Counted from the stretch's first letter, positions 26,716 through 36,147 are shown. The stretch: DNA of 64,000 nucleotides from Leucobacter aridicollis (GCF_024399335.1 NZ_CP075339.1:620001-684000), one strand, 5' to 3'. Notes: a model not told the origin generated them from the letters alone. Program-made: numbers and translations.

Positions 26716-27909
26716 ATGACAACTCGACACCGTCGTCGCTGGGTTCGGCGAACCATTATCGGAACCGTTCTCGTGCTTGCACTCGCGCTGACCGCGTTCT
26801 TCGCGCTTGCCCCTGCGATCGCCGAGCGGAGCATGAACGAGATCACCGGTGACCCGATCCCTGAGGTGTCTGCTGAAGCCGCCGCCTTGCACTCGAAGCT
26901 TGCGGTCGCAGACATGCATTCAGACACGCTCATGTGGGATCGATCACTGAACACCCGTGCTGATCGTGGCCACGTCGACGTTCCCAGGCTCGCCGAGGGC
27001 AACGTCGCCCTGCAGGTCTTCTCATCGGTATCGAAGTCTCCCAAGGGGCAGAACTACGACTCGAACACAGGCGACACCGACAACATCACGCTGCTGTCGT
27101 TCGCGCAGCTGCAGCCACCAAAGACCTGGTTCTCGCTGCTCGAACGGTCGCGCTACCACGCGGCGAAGCTCGCGAGAGACGCTGAAGCCTCCGGCGGTGC
27201 GCTGCGCGTGATCACCACGCGCGCCGAGCTCGAGCAGCTGCTCGTCGATAGGTCTGAGGGGAGTCCTGTGATCGGGGCGCTGTTCTCGGTCGAGGGGCTG
27301 CAAAACCTCGAGGGCGACATTGCGAACCTTGACGTGCTGTATGCAGACGGGATGCGGATGGCGGGCCTGACTCATTTCTTCGACAACGAGCTTGCCGACT
27401 CGATGCACGGCGTCGGTAAGGGAGGGCTCACAGAACTGGGCCGCGAGGCAATTTCAAAGATGGAAGACCTTGGAATCGTTGTCGATATTGCCCATGCCAG
27501 CCACCAGACAATCGCCGAGGTGCTCGAGAGCGCCAAGAAGCCAGTCGTCGCAAGCCACGGCGGAGTTCAGGCGACATGCGACGTGAACCGAAACCTCACG
27601 GACGACGAGATCCGCGGTGTCGCGAAGACTGGCGGCGTGATCGGAGTGGGGTACTGGGACGCGGCTGTGTGTGAACTCACACCGCAGGCTGTGGTTGACG
27701 CGATCGACCACGTCGTGAAGATTGGCGGGATCGAGACCGCGGCCCTTGGCAGCGACTACGACGGGTCTACCGAGGTTGCCTGGGATACGAGCCACCTTGC
27801 GATCATCACGCAAGAACTCATGAATCGCGGCTACGACGATGATGACATTCACGCGATCATGGGCGGCAACACGATCCGAGTGCTCGCTGAGACCCTCCCG
27901 GCGGAATAG
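26716..27909 (+). CDS. Membrane dipeptidase (peptidase family M19)
   Basis: A 397-residue zinc dipeptidase. An N-terminal membrane anchor or uncleaved signal (RRTIIGTVLVLALALTAFF) places the catalytic domain outside. Family M19 metal ligands are present: H68 and D70 (MHSDT), E193 (SVEGLQ), H260 (IAHAS) and H281 (SHGG), with the GSDYDG motif later. The enzyme cleaves dipeptides, possibly including D-amino acid forms from the cell wall. Start at ATG 26716; a longer frame from 26590 lacks a signal-like N terminus. Confidence 0.9.
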   Translation: MTTRHRRRWVRRTIIGTVLVLALALTAFFALAPAIAERSMNEITGDPIPEVSAEAAALHSKLAVADMHSDTLMWDRSLNTRADRGHVDVPRLAEGNVALQVFSSVSKSPKGQNYDSNTGDTDNITLLSFAQLQPPKTWFSLLERSRYHAAKLARDAEASGGALRVITTRAELEQLLVDRSEGSPVIGALFSVEGLQNLEGDIANLDVLYADGMRMAGLTHFFDNELADSMHGVGKGGLTELGREAISKMEDLGIVVDIAHASHQTIAEVLESAKKPVVASHGGVQATCDVNRNLTDDEIRGVAKTGGVIGVGYWDAAVCELTPQAVVDAIDHVVKIGGIETAALGSDYDGSTEVAWDTSHLAIITQELMNRGYDDDDIHAIMGGNTIRVLAETLPAE

Positions 27910-27941
27910 CTGAGTCCCGTGGGCGGCCTCCAGATCCCCGC

Positions 27942-28871
27942 TTAGTGCGTTCCGAACGCCGCAGTGAGGCGGTCTCCCTCGCCGTACTGTTCCTTGTGCA
28001 TCCGCAGGTTGGCCCAGGTGTCCACCCTGGAGATCTCGGGGCGTGAACGGAGTGCGTCGGCGAGTCCAAGGATCTCGTCGTTGGAGGATCCTGAGAGCGT
28101 CGCGATGAGATCGTAGCCTCCAGATGCCACGGCGAGAAACTCGGGGCGTAAGTCCTTCACGCATGTGAGGGCGGCCTCGAGCGGGCCGCGCACCTGAATC
28201 CCTGCCCCGACGGTGACGGCCGCGGAATGACTGCCTCGAACAGGGATCCCCACGACCTTTACGGCCCCGTGACGAGTCAGGCGCGTGAGGCGGAGGCGAG
28301 CTCCACTCGCGGAGATTCCGGCTGCCGCCGCGAGCTCACGAAATGTCGCGCGACCGTCCTGCTGAAGGTGCCGGATGATGGCGCGATCGGCGTCGTCGAG
28401 GACGAACCCAGTTCCACCGGTGCGAATTGGTGAGTGCAGGTTTATTTCGATGCTGTCGTAGTGGTGCACTCGAAGCTCACGAACGTGGGGCAGCTGACGA
28501 ATCCGGTCGATCGTCTCCCGCAGGTGGGGGTCGGCCCCGGTGCGAATCTCGGCATCGAGCCCGTAGCTTCCGGTGATCTCTGCGACGAACGTGGTTTCGG
28601 GCATTGCGACGACCGCCTCCCGTGCGGCGGTGATCGGGCCATCGAGGGCAATCTGAACGTATGCAAAACGTTCGAGGCTCAAGAGGTCTGGGCTGATTGA
28701 CACAGTGATGCGTAGTTCGTCGTGTTCGAGCGCCGACTGGACTATGTGGGTCACCTGGCGTCTCGTGCTTCCGTGTTTGGCCGCAATCTGGGCGTAGCTG
28801 GCCCGGCCGTTCTCGCGAAGCTCATCCAGCACCTTCGTCCTGAGGCCATCGGTAGCCTGTTTCGGTTCCAC
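27942..28871 (-). CDS. Double-domain Lrp/AsnC-family regulator (first paralogue)
   Basis: A 309-residue regulator with two Lrp/AsnC units: helix-turn-helix regions at about 9-55 (RASYAQIAAKHGSTRRQVT) and 160-205 (RATFRELAAAAGISASGARL), each followed by a RAM-like ligand domain. It closely resembles the regulator at 43242-44192, sharing VSISPDLL, LERFAY, GADPHL and KEQYGEGDRL. It is divergent from the small membrane protein-NCS1 permease-dehydrogenase operon and probably controls it. Such proteins sense amino acids or nitrogenous metabolites; the ligand is unknown. Confidence 0.88.
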   Translation of the reverse strand: MEPKQATDGLRTKVLDELRENGRASYAQIAAKHGSTRRQVTHIVQSALEHDELRITVSISPDLLSLERFAYVQIALDGPITAAREAVVAMPETTFVAEITGSYGLDAEIRTGADPHLRETIDRIRQLPHVRELRVHHYDSIEINLHSPIRTGGTGFVLDDADRAIIRHLQQDGRATFRELAAAAGISASGARLRLTRLTRHGAVKVVGIPVRGSHSAAVTVGAGIQVRGPLEAALTCVKDLRPEFLAVASGGYDLIATLSGSSNDEILGLADALRSRPEISRVDTWANLRMHKEQYGEGDRLTAAFGTH

Positions 28872-28963
28872 GTGTGGCCTCCAAATTCATCGGACTGGGT
28901 ACAAATTTTGCGCACCACAAAGCATGCTAATCGAAGATGCTGACGCTATTTTGCACCGATTCC

Positions 28964-28977
28964 GTGCGTTTGCGCAC
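28964..28977. promoter_or_regulatory. Palindrome in the Lrp-permease intergenic region
   Basis: GTGCG-TTTG-CGCAC forms an exact inverted repeat in the 217-base divergent region. Related TTTTGCGCAC and GTTTGCGCGC sequences occur on both sides, so this may be one of several binding sites for the adjacent Lrp-type regulator. Confidence 0.35.
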
Positions 28978-29088
28978 GAAAGGACTTTCTCAGGTGTAAA
29001 TGCGTTTGCGCGCGCTTCCACGACGGACTTAGGCTTTCTCCGACTTACGAAGGTGTACGACCGGGACTCACAAGGAGGTCAGACCCAA

Positions 29089-29259
29089 ATGTCTGAATTT
29101 ATTGAACTGGATGCGGAAGTCGAGCGTCGCCTCGCCATCCTCGAAACAGATGAGGCGGCAGATTCCGTGCACGCCGCAATGAGCGGCAAGAGTCTGGCGC
29201 TCTTCCTCACGGTCGCAGCAGCTATCGTCGCGGTCTCGATTGCGATGGTCCTGCTGTGA
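29089..29259 (+). CDS. 56-residue single-helix membrane protein coupled to NCS1 permease
   Basis: A small protein with an acidic N-terminal half (SEFIELDAEVERRLAILE) and one C-terminal membrane helix (SLALFLTVAAAIVAVSIAMVLL). The ribosome site AAGGAGG lies 11 bases before ATG 29089, one of the best in the window. Its TGA overlaps the GTG of the permease (GTGA), so the two are translationally coupled. Small partner subunits are known for other secondary transporters (for example MetS with MetP). None is known to me for NCS1 permeases, so an accessory role is inferred from position alone. Confidence 0.75.
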   Translation: MSEFIELDAEVERRLAILETDEAADSVHAAMSGKSLALFLTVAAAIVAVSIAMVLL

Positions 29260-30731
29260 GCTCGGTGCGTGACAAGCGCGCGCGGGCTGGCGTCGACGCG
29301 GATATCGCGAAGGAGGCGGTGTACGGCTCCCTCCCGCTCCTGAAGCACGAGCGCACGTGGAGTGGCGGGGACTTTAGCTGGGTCACGTTGAGTCTCGCGA
29401 TTGCAACCTGGGCCTTCCTCACAGGCGGATCGACGGTGCTTCTCGTCGGGTTCACCGACGGCATCGCGGCCATGCTCATCGGCAACAGCATCGGTCTCGC
29501 AATCATGGTCCTTGGGAGTGTGCTGTTTAGTCAACGGCTCGGCATTGAGCAGTACAAGGTTCTGAAGTCGGTCTTCGGTGTCATTGGAGTCGGCATCGTC
29601 GTCTTCGTTGTCGTGCTGCTGACCGAAATGGGCTGGACGTCGCTTCTTGGCGTGATGTTTGGTCGCGCTTTCTCAGAGATCTCAAACCAGGCCTTCGGCA
29701 CCGAATTTGCGCAGTTTGGCCCCCTCGTCACGGTGTTCGCGCTGCTTGCGATCTTCATCGGCTGGATCATTCTGTCGCGAGGGCCAGTCACGATCAGTAA
29801 GCTCAACAGGTTCGTCGCGCCGGGCCTACTCATCGTTGTGGCGCTCATGATGGTGCTGTTGATGACCCACTACAGCTGGGGCGATCTGTTGGCCGCAGAG
29901 CCCATCGCGCCGTTCGCGGACGAGCAGCTGAACTTCATGATGGCGGTCGAGTTCAATCTTGGAGCTGGCCTATCGTGGTGGCCTGTCATGGGCACCCTGG
30001 CTCGGCTCACGCGGGGCCCGCGTGCAGCGGTATGGCCCGCATACGGTGGCATCTTCATTGGTACCGTCGTTGCGCAGCTTGTCGGCATGGCCGCGGGACT
30101 GCTGTTCGGGCAGGCCGACCCGACCTCGTGGATGGTGCCGCTCGGAGGGCCCGTTCTGGGTGTTCTCACGCTCCTGTTTGTCGGGTTTGCGAACGTCACG
30201 AGCATGGCCTCTATCGCGTACTCGACAGTCCTCGCCGTGAAGCAATCGAGTGGTAGGGCGCTCTCGCGCCTGCGCTGGCCTGTGCTCGCAGGAGGCTTCC
30301 TCGCCCTGCCGGCCGTGCTGAGCTTCTTTCCGGGGTTCATGTACGAGCAGTTCATGACCTTCGTCGTGGTGAGCGGTGCATTCATCGCGGCGATTTGCGG
30401 CGTGATCATTGCCGACTACTTCATCCTGCGGCGCCAGGTTGTTCCGCTTCGGGCGCTCTATGCGAGTGGCAGGCAGGACCCGCTGCGCTTTAGCAGCGGC
30501 GTCAACATCGCGGCCATCGCTGCGGTGATTATCGCCTCCGCGTTCTACCTCTGGGTCTACAACCCAATCACGCTCGAAACGCAGCCACTCTTTCGGTTCG
30601 CGACAGCGACGGTCCCTGCCGTGCTGATTGCGATGGGGAGTTATCTCGTGTTGAACCGGCTCTTGTATGTGCGCCGCGGCCGCGGTGCGTATGGGGGAAC
30701 CGATACCTTTGCGGCCGCCGGAAGGAAGTAA
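29256..30731 (+). CDS. NCS1-family permease (nucleobase/hydantoin type)
   Basis: A 491-residue transporter with about twelve hydrophobic helices. The N-terminal LKHERTWSGGDF, the middle WWPVMGTLARL and the late ADYFILRR motif fit the nucleobase:cation symporter-1 family (cytosine, allantoin, hydantoin, uracil and related substrates). It lies between the small membrane protein (4-base overlap) and the alcohol dehydrogenase, forming a three-gene operon. The substrate cannot be told from sequence; the neighbouring nitrogen-compound genes favour a nitrogenous one. Confidence 0.85.
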   Translation: MSSVRDKRARAGVDADIAKEAVYGSLPLLKHERTWSGGDFSWVTLSLAIATWAFLTGGSTVLLVGFTDGIAAMLIGNSIGLAIMVLGSVLFSQRLGIEQYKVLKSVFGVIGVGIVVFVVVLLTEMGWTSLLGVMFGRAFSEISNQAFGTEFAQFGPLVTVFALLAIFIGWIILSRGPVTISKLNRFVAPGLLIVVALMMVLLMTHYSWGDLLAAEPIAPFADEQLNFMMAVEFNLGAGLSWWPVMGTLARLTRGPRAAVWPAYGGIFIGTVVAQLVGMAAGLLFGQADPTSWMVPLGGPVLGVLTLLFVGFANVTSMASIAYSTVLAVKQSSGRALSRLRWPVLAGGFLALPAVLSFFPGFMYEQFMTFVVVSGAFIAAICGVIIADYFILRRQVVPLRALYASGRQDPLRFSSGVNIAAIAAVIIASAFYLWVYNPITLETQPLFRFATATVPAVLIAMGSYLVLNRLLYVRRGRGAYGGTDTFAAAGRK

Positions 30732-30733
30732 TC

Positions 30734-31864
30734 ATGGCTGAATCGCGGAGGGTTCGCTCGGCTGTATTTCACGCAGATAGTGGCGACAGGCTCGCTGTCG
30801 AGACACTTACTCTCGATCCTCCCGGGCACGGGGAAGTGCGGATCGCTGTGCGCGCGGCGGGGGTGTGTGGCTCGGACCGTCACGTCATCGACGGCGAATG
30901 GAATGTGCCGCTGCCCGCGGTCATGGGGCATGAGGCGGCCGGCGTCGTCGAAGCGATCGGCCAGGGCGTGCGCGAGCTTGCCGTGGGAGACCACGTCATT
31001 ATCGCTTGGCACCAAGCATGCCAACGATGCGCCGAGTGCGCCGGAGGGAAGCCGTGGGCGTGCATGCGCGTGAAGTCGAACGATTCTCAACTGCCAGACG
31101 GCACCACACGTTGGCGGACGCTCGACGGTGCTGAGGCTTGGCCCTACCTCGCGGTCGGGGCGATGAGCGATCATGTTGTGGTGCCTGATTTCGCCGCGAT
31201 CAAGGTCGACGAGCGTGTCCCGTTCGACATCGCGAGCCTCATCGGATGCTCGGTGGGCACGGGCTACGGTGCGGTGGTCAACAATGCCAGGGTAGTGGCT
31301 GGCGAAGCTGCTGTGGTTGTTGGGGCAGGCGGGGTTGGTCTCTCGATTATCTCGGCCCTCCGGCTGGCGGGAGCTCACCCGATCATCGCGGTCGACGTGA
31401 CCCAGGAGAAGCTTGCTGAGGCCGCTCGTGTTGGAGCATCGCACGGCCTCATCGGGGGGTCGAACCTCGCCGCGGAAGTTGCGGCGCTCACCCAGGGTGG
31501 CGCCGACGTTGCGTTCGAAGCGATCGGCCGCATCCAGACAATGGCGCAGCTTCCTGCCCTCATCCGCCCCGGCGGGCGAGCCGTGTTCGTTGGGTTGCCG
31601 CCCGAGGGGCAGACGCTCGAGCTTGATGCGTTGCAGCTCGCCTACGACGGGAAGACAATCATCGGCTCAAATTACGGGGGGCTTGTGCCTGCTCGGGACT
31701 TTCCGAGGGTTGCCGCCGCCTATCTGGCTGGCGAGCTGCCGCTCGACGAGCTGGTGAGCTCGAGGGTCTCGTTGGACGAGGTCAATGACGCGTTCGATGC
31801 GATGCGCCGCGGCGAGCGCACGCGAAGCGTGATCCTGTTCCCGGCAGACCCGAGCGCGGACTAG
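30734..31864 (+). CDS. Zinc-dependent alcohol dehydrogenase family oxidoreductase
   Basis: A 376-residue medium-chain dehydrogenase. Catalytic zinc ligands include C45 (GVCGSD) and H66-E67 (GHEAAG). The structural zinc site is complete (C96, C99, C102, C110). The nucleotide loop is GAGGVG. It follows the NCS1 permease after two bases, so it acts on a compound linked to that transport step, perhaps oxidising an alcohol or aldehyde released during breakdown. It converges with the XRE-cupin gene, overlapping its end by four bases. Confidence 0.88.
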   Translation: MAESRRVRSAVFHADSGDRLAVETLTLDPPGHGEVRIAVRAAGVCGSDRHVIDGEWNVPLPAVMGHEAAGVVEAIGQGVRELAVGDHVIIAWHQACQRCAECAGGKPWACMRVKSNDSQLPDGTTRWRTLDGAEAWPYLAVGAMSDHVVVPDFAAIKVDERVPFDIASLIGCSVGTGYGAVVNNARVVAGEAAVVVGAGGVGLSIISALRLAGAHPIIAVDVTQEKLAEAARVGASHGLIGGSNLAAEVAALTQGGADVAFEAIGRIQTMAQLPALIRPGGRAVFVGLPPEGQTLELDALQLAYDGKTIIGSNYGGLVPARDFPRVAAAYLAGELPLDELVSSRVSLDEVNDAFDAMRRGERTRSVILFPADPSAD

Positions 31865-32442
31865 CGCGAGCCGCTCCAGGCGGCGGGCACGAGGATCCAC
31901 ACGATCTCGGCGCCCGCCTCGCCAGCCCGCCAGGTGTGCGGCGTGCGGCCCGGGAAGGTGAGGGTGTCGCCGGGGGCGAGGGTGACCTCGCGGTCAGCAA
32001 ACTGCACGCCCACCTCGCCCGCGACGACGTGGAGTGATTCGACGTCGCAGCTGACGGTGTAGAGCTCGTCGCCACCTGAGCCCCCTGGCTCGACGCTCGA
32101 ACGGAGCACCTGCACGCGCTCTTCTGCGCGGGGGGTGACGAGTCGCTCGTCGGCTCCGATACCGCCCATGTTGATTCGCGGAGCATCTGCGAGTCCAACG
32201 AGCTGCACATCAGGCTCCTCGAAGAGCGACCCGATCGGCAGCGATAGGGCCTGGCAGAGTTGCACGAGTGTCGGCACGCTCGGCATCGTCTCGTCGCGCT
32301 CGATGCGGCTAATGAATCCCTTGGTGAGATCCGAGGCCGCAGCAAGCTGCTCAAGCGTGAGCCCCTGGGCCTGGCGCGAGCTGCGAAGTTTCGCGCCGAT
32401 CTGCACCTGAGTTTCGGCCGCTGTGGGATGGATCGGTCGCAC
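31861..32442 (-). CDS. XRE-family regulator with cupin domain
   Basis: A 193-residue regulator. Residues 14-70 form an XRE helix-turn-helix ([31 protein letters not shown]), and residues 105-190 form a small cupin sensor ([26 protein letters not shown]). This architecture is common among repressors of polyamine and amine catabolism (PuuR type). It is divergent from the ureohydrolase gene and probably controls it. The start is GTG 32442. Confidence 0.88.
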   Translation of the reverse strand: MRPIHPTAAETQVQIGAKLRSSRQAQGLTLEQLAAASDLTKGFISRIERDETMPSVPTLVQLCQALSLPIGSLFEEPDVQLVGLADAPRINMGGIGADERLVTPRAEERVQVLRSSVEPGGSGGDELYTVSCDVESLHVVAGEVGVQFADREVTLAPGDTLTFPGRTPHTWRAGEAGAEIVWILVPAAWSGSR

Positions 32443-32521
32443 GACGTGGCCTCTTTCGTCAGGGAATTGTGAGCGCGTTGACGCTCCAGCGTTCCCAGTC
32501 TATGCTGGTCTCAAGTTCACC

Positions 32522-32545
32522 AATAGTATTCAAGAGTTTACTATT
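32522..32545. promoter_or_regulatory. Candidate operator of the XRE-cupin regulator
   Basis: AATAGTA (32522-32528) and TACTATT (32539-32545) form an exact inverted repeat with a 10-base spacer. It stands out as AT-rich in a GC-rich genome, 25 bases before the ureohydrolase start. Confidence 0.5.
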
Positions 32546-32570
32546 AGGCAACAAGACTGGAAGGGAACCA

Positions 32571-33518
32571 ATGTCTGAGCACACACCGCAGGGCCCGGTC
32601 GACGCGAGTCTGACCCCCCGCTACGCCGGGATCGCCACGTTCGCCAAGCTGCCCCGCATCGAAGACGTGCCTGCGGCCGATATCGCCGTCGTCGGCGTCC
32701 CCTTTGACACCGGCGTGAGCTTCCGCCCGGGCGCGCGTTTCGGCCCGTCGCACGTGCGCGAGGCGTCGCGCCTCCTGCGCCCCTACAACCCCGCGCAGGA
32801 TGTCTCGCCGTTTTACGTGAAGCAGGTTGTTGACGCCGGCGACATCGTGGCGAACCCGTTCAACCTCGACGAGGCAGTCGACCAGGTCGAGGCCGCGGCG
32901 ACCGAGCTCGGCGAGAAGGTCGACAAGATCGTCACGATCGGCGGCGACCACACGATCGCGCTCCCGCTGCTGCGCGCAATCAACAAGAAGCACGGCCCGG
33001 TCGCAGTGCTCCACTTCGATGCGCACCTCGACACGTGGGACACCTACTTCGGCGCCCCGACAACGCACGGCACCCCGTTCCGCCGCGCGTCAGAGGAGGG
33101 CCTTATCGACATGACGGCGTCGATGCACGGCGGAACCCGTGGCCCGCTCTACGGTAAGCAGGATCTCGAAGACGACGCAATGCTCGGCTTCCAGATCGTC
33201 ACGAGCGAGTTCATCGAAGAGAACGGCGTGCCCGCCGCCCTCGAGAAGATCCGGAAGCGCGTCGGCGACAAGCCACTCTACATCTCGATCGACATCGACG
33301 TGCTCGATCCCGCGCACGCGCCTGGCACAGGCACCCCCGAGGCCGGTGGCCTCACGAGCCGCGAGATGCTTCGCCTCATCCGCGGCCTCGCGGACCTGCA
33401 CATCGTGGGCGCCGACGTCGTTGAGGTCGCGCCGGCCTACGACCACGCGCAGATCACCGCTGTCGCGGCGAGCCACGTCGTGTACGAGCTCGTCAGCGCG
33501 ATGGCAGCCCGCGACTAG
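32571..33518 (+). CDS. speB: Agmatinase-family ureohydrolase
   Basis: A 315-residue Mn2+-dependent ureohydrolase. Metal-binding motifs are complete: GGDHTI at 124-129, DAHLD at 150-154 and SIDIDVLDP from 239. The family removes urea from agmatine, guanidinobutyrate, guanidinopropionate or related guanidino compounds; sequence alone does not pick one. The start is ATG 32571, behind GAAGGGA; a longer reading lacks a ribosome site. It is divergent from the XRE-cupin regulator and followed by a hairpin. The TPP enzyme and symporter nearby hint at guanidino acid breakdown rather than polyamine synthesis. Confidence 0.88.
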   Translation: MSEHTPQGPVDASLTPRYAGIATFAKLPRIEDVPAADIAVVGVPFDTGVSFRPGARFGPSHVREASRLLRPYNPAQDVSPFYVKQVVDAGDIVANPFNLDEAVDQVEAAATELGEKVDKIVTIGGDHTIALPLLRAINKKHGPVAVLHFDAHLDTWDTYFGAPTTHGTPFRRASEEGLIDMTASMHGGTRGPLYGKQDLEDDAMLGFQIVTSEFIEENGVPAALEKIRKRVGDKPLYISIDIDVLDPAHAPGTGTPEAGGLTSREMLRLIRGLADLHIVGADVVEVAPAYDHAQITAVAASHVVYELVSAMAARD

Positions 33519-33533
33519 GGGTCGCCCCACTTC

Positions 33534-33571
33534 AGCGCAGGGCCCTCGAGTGATCTCGGGGGCCCTGCGCT
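33534..33571 (+). terminator. Terminator after the ureohydrolase gene
   Basis: Arms AGCGCAGGGCCC and GGGCCCTGCGCT pair around a 14-base loop 15 bases after the stop. There is no T run. Confidence 0.65.
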
Positions 33572-33675
33572 GCGTCGTTGGTGCGTTGTCGCTGAGCTTG
33601 CCGGTCTACTGTTGAGGTGGGCGGGCGCGGGAACCGCCCCGGCCCAATCCGAACCCGTGGACTCGAGAGGCGAGC

Positions 33676-34308
33676 ATGGCGACCTACGTAGACCTCAGCC
33701 ACCCGGTGAGCACCGGGATGCCCGTGTATCCGGGGGATCCTGAGGTGCAGTTCGCGAGCGCTCTCACGGTCGCGAACGACGGCGTTGCCGTCGAGCGGCT
33801 CAGCATGGGCTCGCACGCTGGCACACATCTTGACGCGCCGTCGCATGCGATCCCCGGCGGGCGCACGGTCGACGCGATCCCGCTTGATTGTCTTGTTGGC
33901 GAAGCCCTGGTGCTGCGCGCCGAGGTGGCAGCGGAGCAGCGGATACGCCCTACCGATCTCACGATCCCCGCGACGCTGCCAGGGATCGTCTGTATCGCGA
34001 CTGGGTGGGACGCTCACTTCGGCACAGCCGAGGCCCTGCGCCACCCGGTCGTCACCCATGAGCTCGCACAGACGCTCTGGAGTCGCGGCGCCCGAGTGCT
34101 TGCGCTTGACACGCTGAGCCCGGACCCGACCGCGCAGCCGGAACAGGGGATGCCGGTGCATGAGTATTGGCTCGGGCGCGTCGGCGTTCTCGTCGAAAAC
34201 CTCAGAGGACTCGCCACTATCCCCGACGCCGTGGAGCTCTCGCTCCTGCCGCTTCGGCTCGCGGGGGTCGACGGCTCGCCGATTCGCGCGGTGGCGAAGA
34301 TCGGGTAG
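33676..34308 (+). CDS. Cyclase-family metal hydrolase (kynurenine formamidase-like)
   Basis: A 210-residue enzyme of the cyclase/KynB group with the metal-binding motif HAGTHLDAPSH at 47-57. Members hydrolyse N-formyl groups, isatin or cyclic imides. Start at ATG 33676 behind GAGAGGCGAGC. It converges with the PucR regulator, 37 bases apart. No kynurenine pathway genes are nearby, so the substrate is more likely a cyclic or formylated intermediate of the surrounding nitrogen-compound cluster. Confidence 0.85.
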   Translation: MATYVDLSHPVSTGMPVYPGDPEVQFASALTVANDGVAVERLSMGSHAGTHLDAPSHAIPGGRTVDAIPLDCLVGEALVLRAEVAAEQRIRPTDLTIPATLPGIVCIATGWDAHFGTAEALRHPVVTHELAQTLWSRGARVLALDTLSPDPTAQPEQGMPVHEYWLGRVGVLVENLRGLATIPDAVELSLLPLRLAGVDGSPIRAVAKIG

Positions 34309-34345
34309 CGCAAGCGGGAGCCGGCCCGCCGGCAGAGGCGCAGGC

Positions 34346-36034
34346 CTAGGTTGCGGAGCTGCCTCCGGGAGGCACCCCTGGCGGCGAATCCGCCGCGAGC
34401 GCAGTGAGTGCGAGGAGTACCCGGGCCCGCTCGAGTGGGTCGTCGAGGTCGCGCCCGAGGCGGAGCTGAGCGTCGCCAACGAGTCGCCTGACAGTGTTGC
34501 GGTGCACGCCGAGCTCGCGGGCGCTGCGATCCCACGAGCCGTGTTGGTGCAGCCAGCTCGTGAGCGCCGCGCGCTGCTCCGCGGTCTCTGCCGTGAGGAT
34601 CGGCGCGAGCCACTGGGTAGCCGCCGCGCGGGCGACGGCCGGGTCTGCGGCCGCGCCGAGCGGCCAGCTCGCCTCAGCGGGCGGGGCGGTCCCGTCAACG
34701 TGGCTCCCGATGTGGAGCGCGGCTCGAGCGAGCACCTCTGCTTCCTGCATTGCGGTCGGGAGCTCAAGCAGTGGATGGGGCTTACTCACGGCGAGAAGCC
34801 ATCCGAGTTGCCCCGCGTGCTGGAGCTCACTCTGGCTTGGGGCGCTCGCGACGAAGGCTCTGAGTTGCTTGGAGCGGTGTTCGACGAGTGGGGTGTGCAA
34901 GAGCTGGCGCAGCCAGTTCGTGTCGGACGCGACGGTCTCGCCGGCCGGGACTGGGTCGCCGATGGCTGCTGCGTTCGGATCCCGCATCGCGATGACTGCG
35001 TGCGCTGTCTTCGAACCACCCCCGAGTGAGTTCGCGAGCAGTCGCGCGAACCTATCGCGCTCGGCACCGAGAAGCTGGGAGCCGTGCCGCTCCATAAGCA
35101 GCTGCATGAGGAGCTGGTCGACCGCCATCGACTGCGCGGCAGGAAGCTGCAGAAGGAGGCCGACGAGGTTCGCGGCGAGCTGCAGCGCCGTGAGGTCGAT
35201 CCTCGTGAGCCTGGGGGCGCGGCCGATTGTCAGGATCGCGTTGCCGTCGACGCTGCGATTTCGTGATGTGCGTGGCGTCGCCTCGTGCGCGGCGACCTCG
35301 TACTCGGCACCGGCCGTGCGCAGGGTCGTGAACGCTGTCGAAGCGCCGCCCTTTGCGCCACGTGGGCGGCGGAGGCGCTCGTCGAACTCGGTGAACATCT
35401 CGGCGAGCGCCAGCTCGTCTGGCACAACCCCGCCGAGGTACAGCTCGTCCCCGATGCGAAGCGCGGCCCAGCTGCCGGGCTCTGTTGCGAGCCGCTCGAC
35501 GAGCCGCTGGGCAGGCCGGTGCTGCAGCACTGCCTCGGTGAGATGCCTGGCGAGCGTGTTCATGTGTTCGAGCGCGCGGGTGCGCTCGGTCTCGAGTGCG
35601 CGGTTGACGATGCTCGTGACTGCCGCGAAGTAGATCGGGGGAGGGAGCACGATGAGCGGGAAGTTCGCTTCGCGGCAGGCGGCGAGGAGCGTCGGCGGAA
35701 TCTCCGCGTGCACCGGCTCGAGCCCGAAGACGAGCGCGGAGACCCCGCTCGCGCGAAGCCGCGCGATGTAGTCGCGGTCGTGCTCAGCGTCGCCTGAAAA
35801 TGCGAGGCCGGTCACCATGAGCAGGTCTCCGGGGAGCATGTATTGACCCGGGTCATCAAGCTCGATCACGATCGCGGCGGCCACCGGTGTGCTGCGGATC
35901 TGCGCGGCAAGTCTGGCGTCAGTCGCGAGTACGCGAGGTGCGGGCGAGGCAAGCTCGGCCTGGAGCGATGGCTCGTCGAGGAGCGTGGCGAGTGGCACCG
36001 TTGCCCTGTCGAAATAGTCGGGTTCGTCGTGCAC
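34346..36034 (-). CDS. PucR-family transcriptional regulator
   Basis: A 562-residue regulator. An N-terminal PucR domain (about 15-130, with LPGDLLMVTGLAF and ASGVSALVFG) is followed by a GGDEF-like middle region and a C-terminal PucR/CdaR helix-turn-helix (about 500-550, SWDRSARELGVHRNTVRRLV). PucR proteins activate purine, allantoin, amino acid or proline catabolic genes in response to a pathway compound. It is divergent from the symporter-TPP enzyme-dehydrogenase operon and almost certainly controls it. Start at GTG 36034 behind GGAGG. Confidence 0.9.
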   Translation of the reverse strand: MHDEPDYFDRATVPLATLLDEPSLQAELASPAPRVLATDARLAAQIRSTPVAAAIVIELDDPGQYMLPGDLLMVTGLAFSGDAEHDRDYIARLRASGVSALVFGLEPVHAEIPPTLLAACREANFPLIVLPPPIYFAAVTSIVNRALETERTRALEHMNTLARHLTEAVLQHRPAQRLVERLATEPGSWAALRIGDELYLGGVVPDELALAEMFTEFDERLRRPRGAKGGASTAFTTLRTAGAEYEVAAHEATPRTSRNRSVDGNAILTIGRAPRLTRIDLTALQLAANLVGLLLQLPAAQSMAVDQLLMQLLMERHGSQLLGAERDRFARLLANSLGGGSKTAHAVIAMRDPNAAAIGDPVPAGETVASDTNWLRQLLHTPLVEHRSKQLRAFVASAPSQSELQHAGQLGWLLAVSKPHPLLELPTAMQEAEVLARAALHIGSHVDGTAPPAEASWPLGAAADPAVARAAATQWLAPILTAETAEQRAALTSWLHQHGSWDRSARELGVHRNTVRRLVGDAQLRLGRDLDDPLERARVLLALTALAADSPPGVPPGGSSAT

Positions 36035-36056
36035 ACTGCCTCCACGAAAAGTTCTT

Positions 36057-36075
36057 TTGACCCATCGCTGGTCAA
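36057..36075. promoter_or_regulatory. Candidate PucR operator
   Basis: TTGACC-N7-GGTCAA inverted repeat between the divergent PucR and symporter genes. A second dyad of the same spacing lies at 36148-36170. The role is inferred. Confidence 0.45.
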
Positions 36076-36147
36076 TTTTAGGATAAATCGTCGGCGAGTT
36101 CCGCGCGAATCCTAGGTACCTTCCCTAGAAGAAACACGCAGTCGGCG

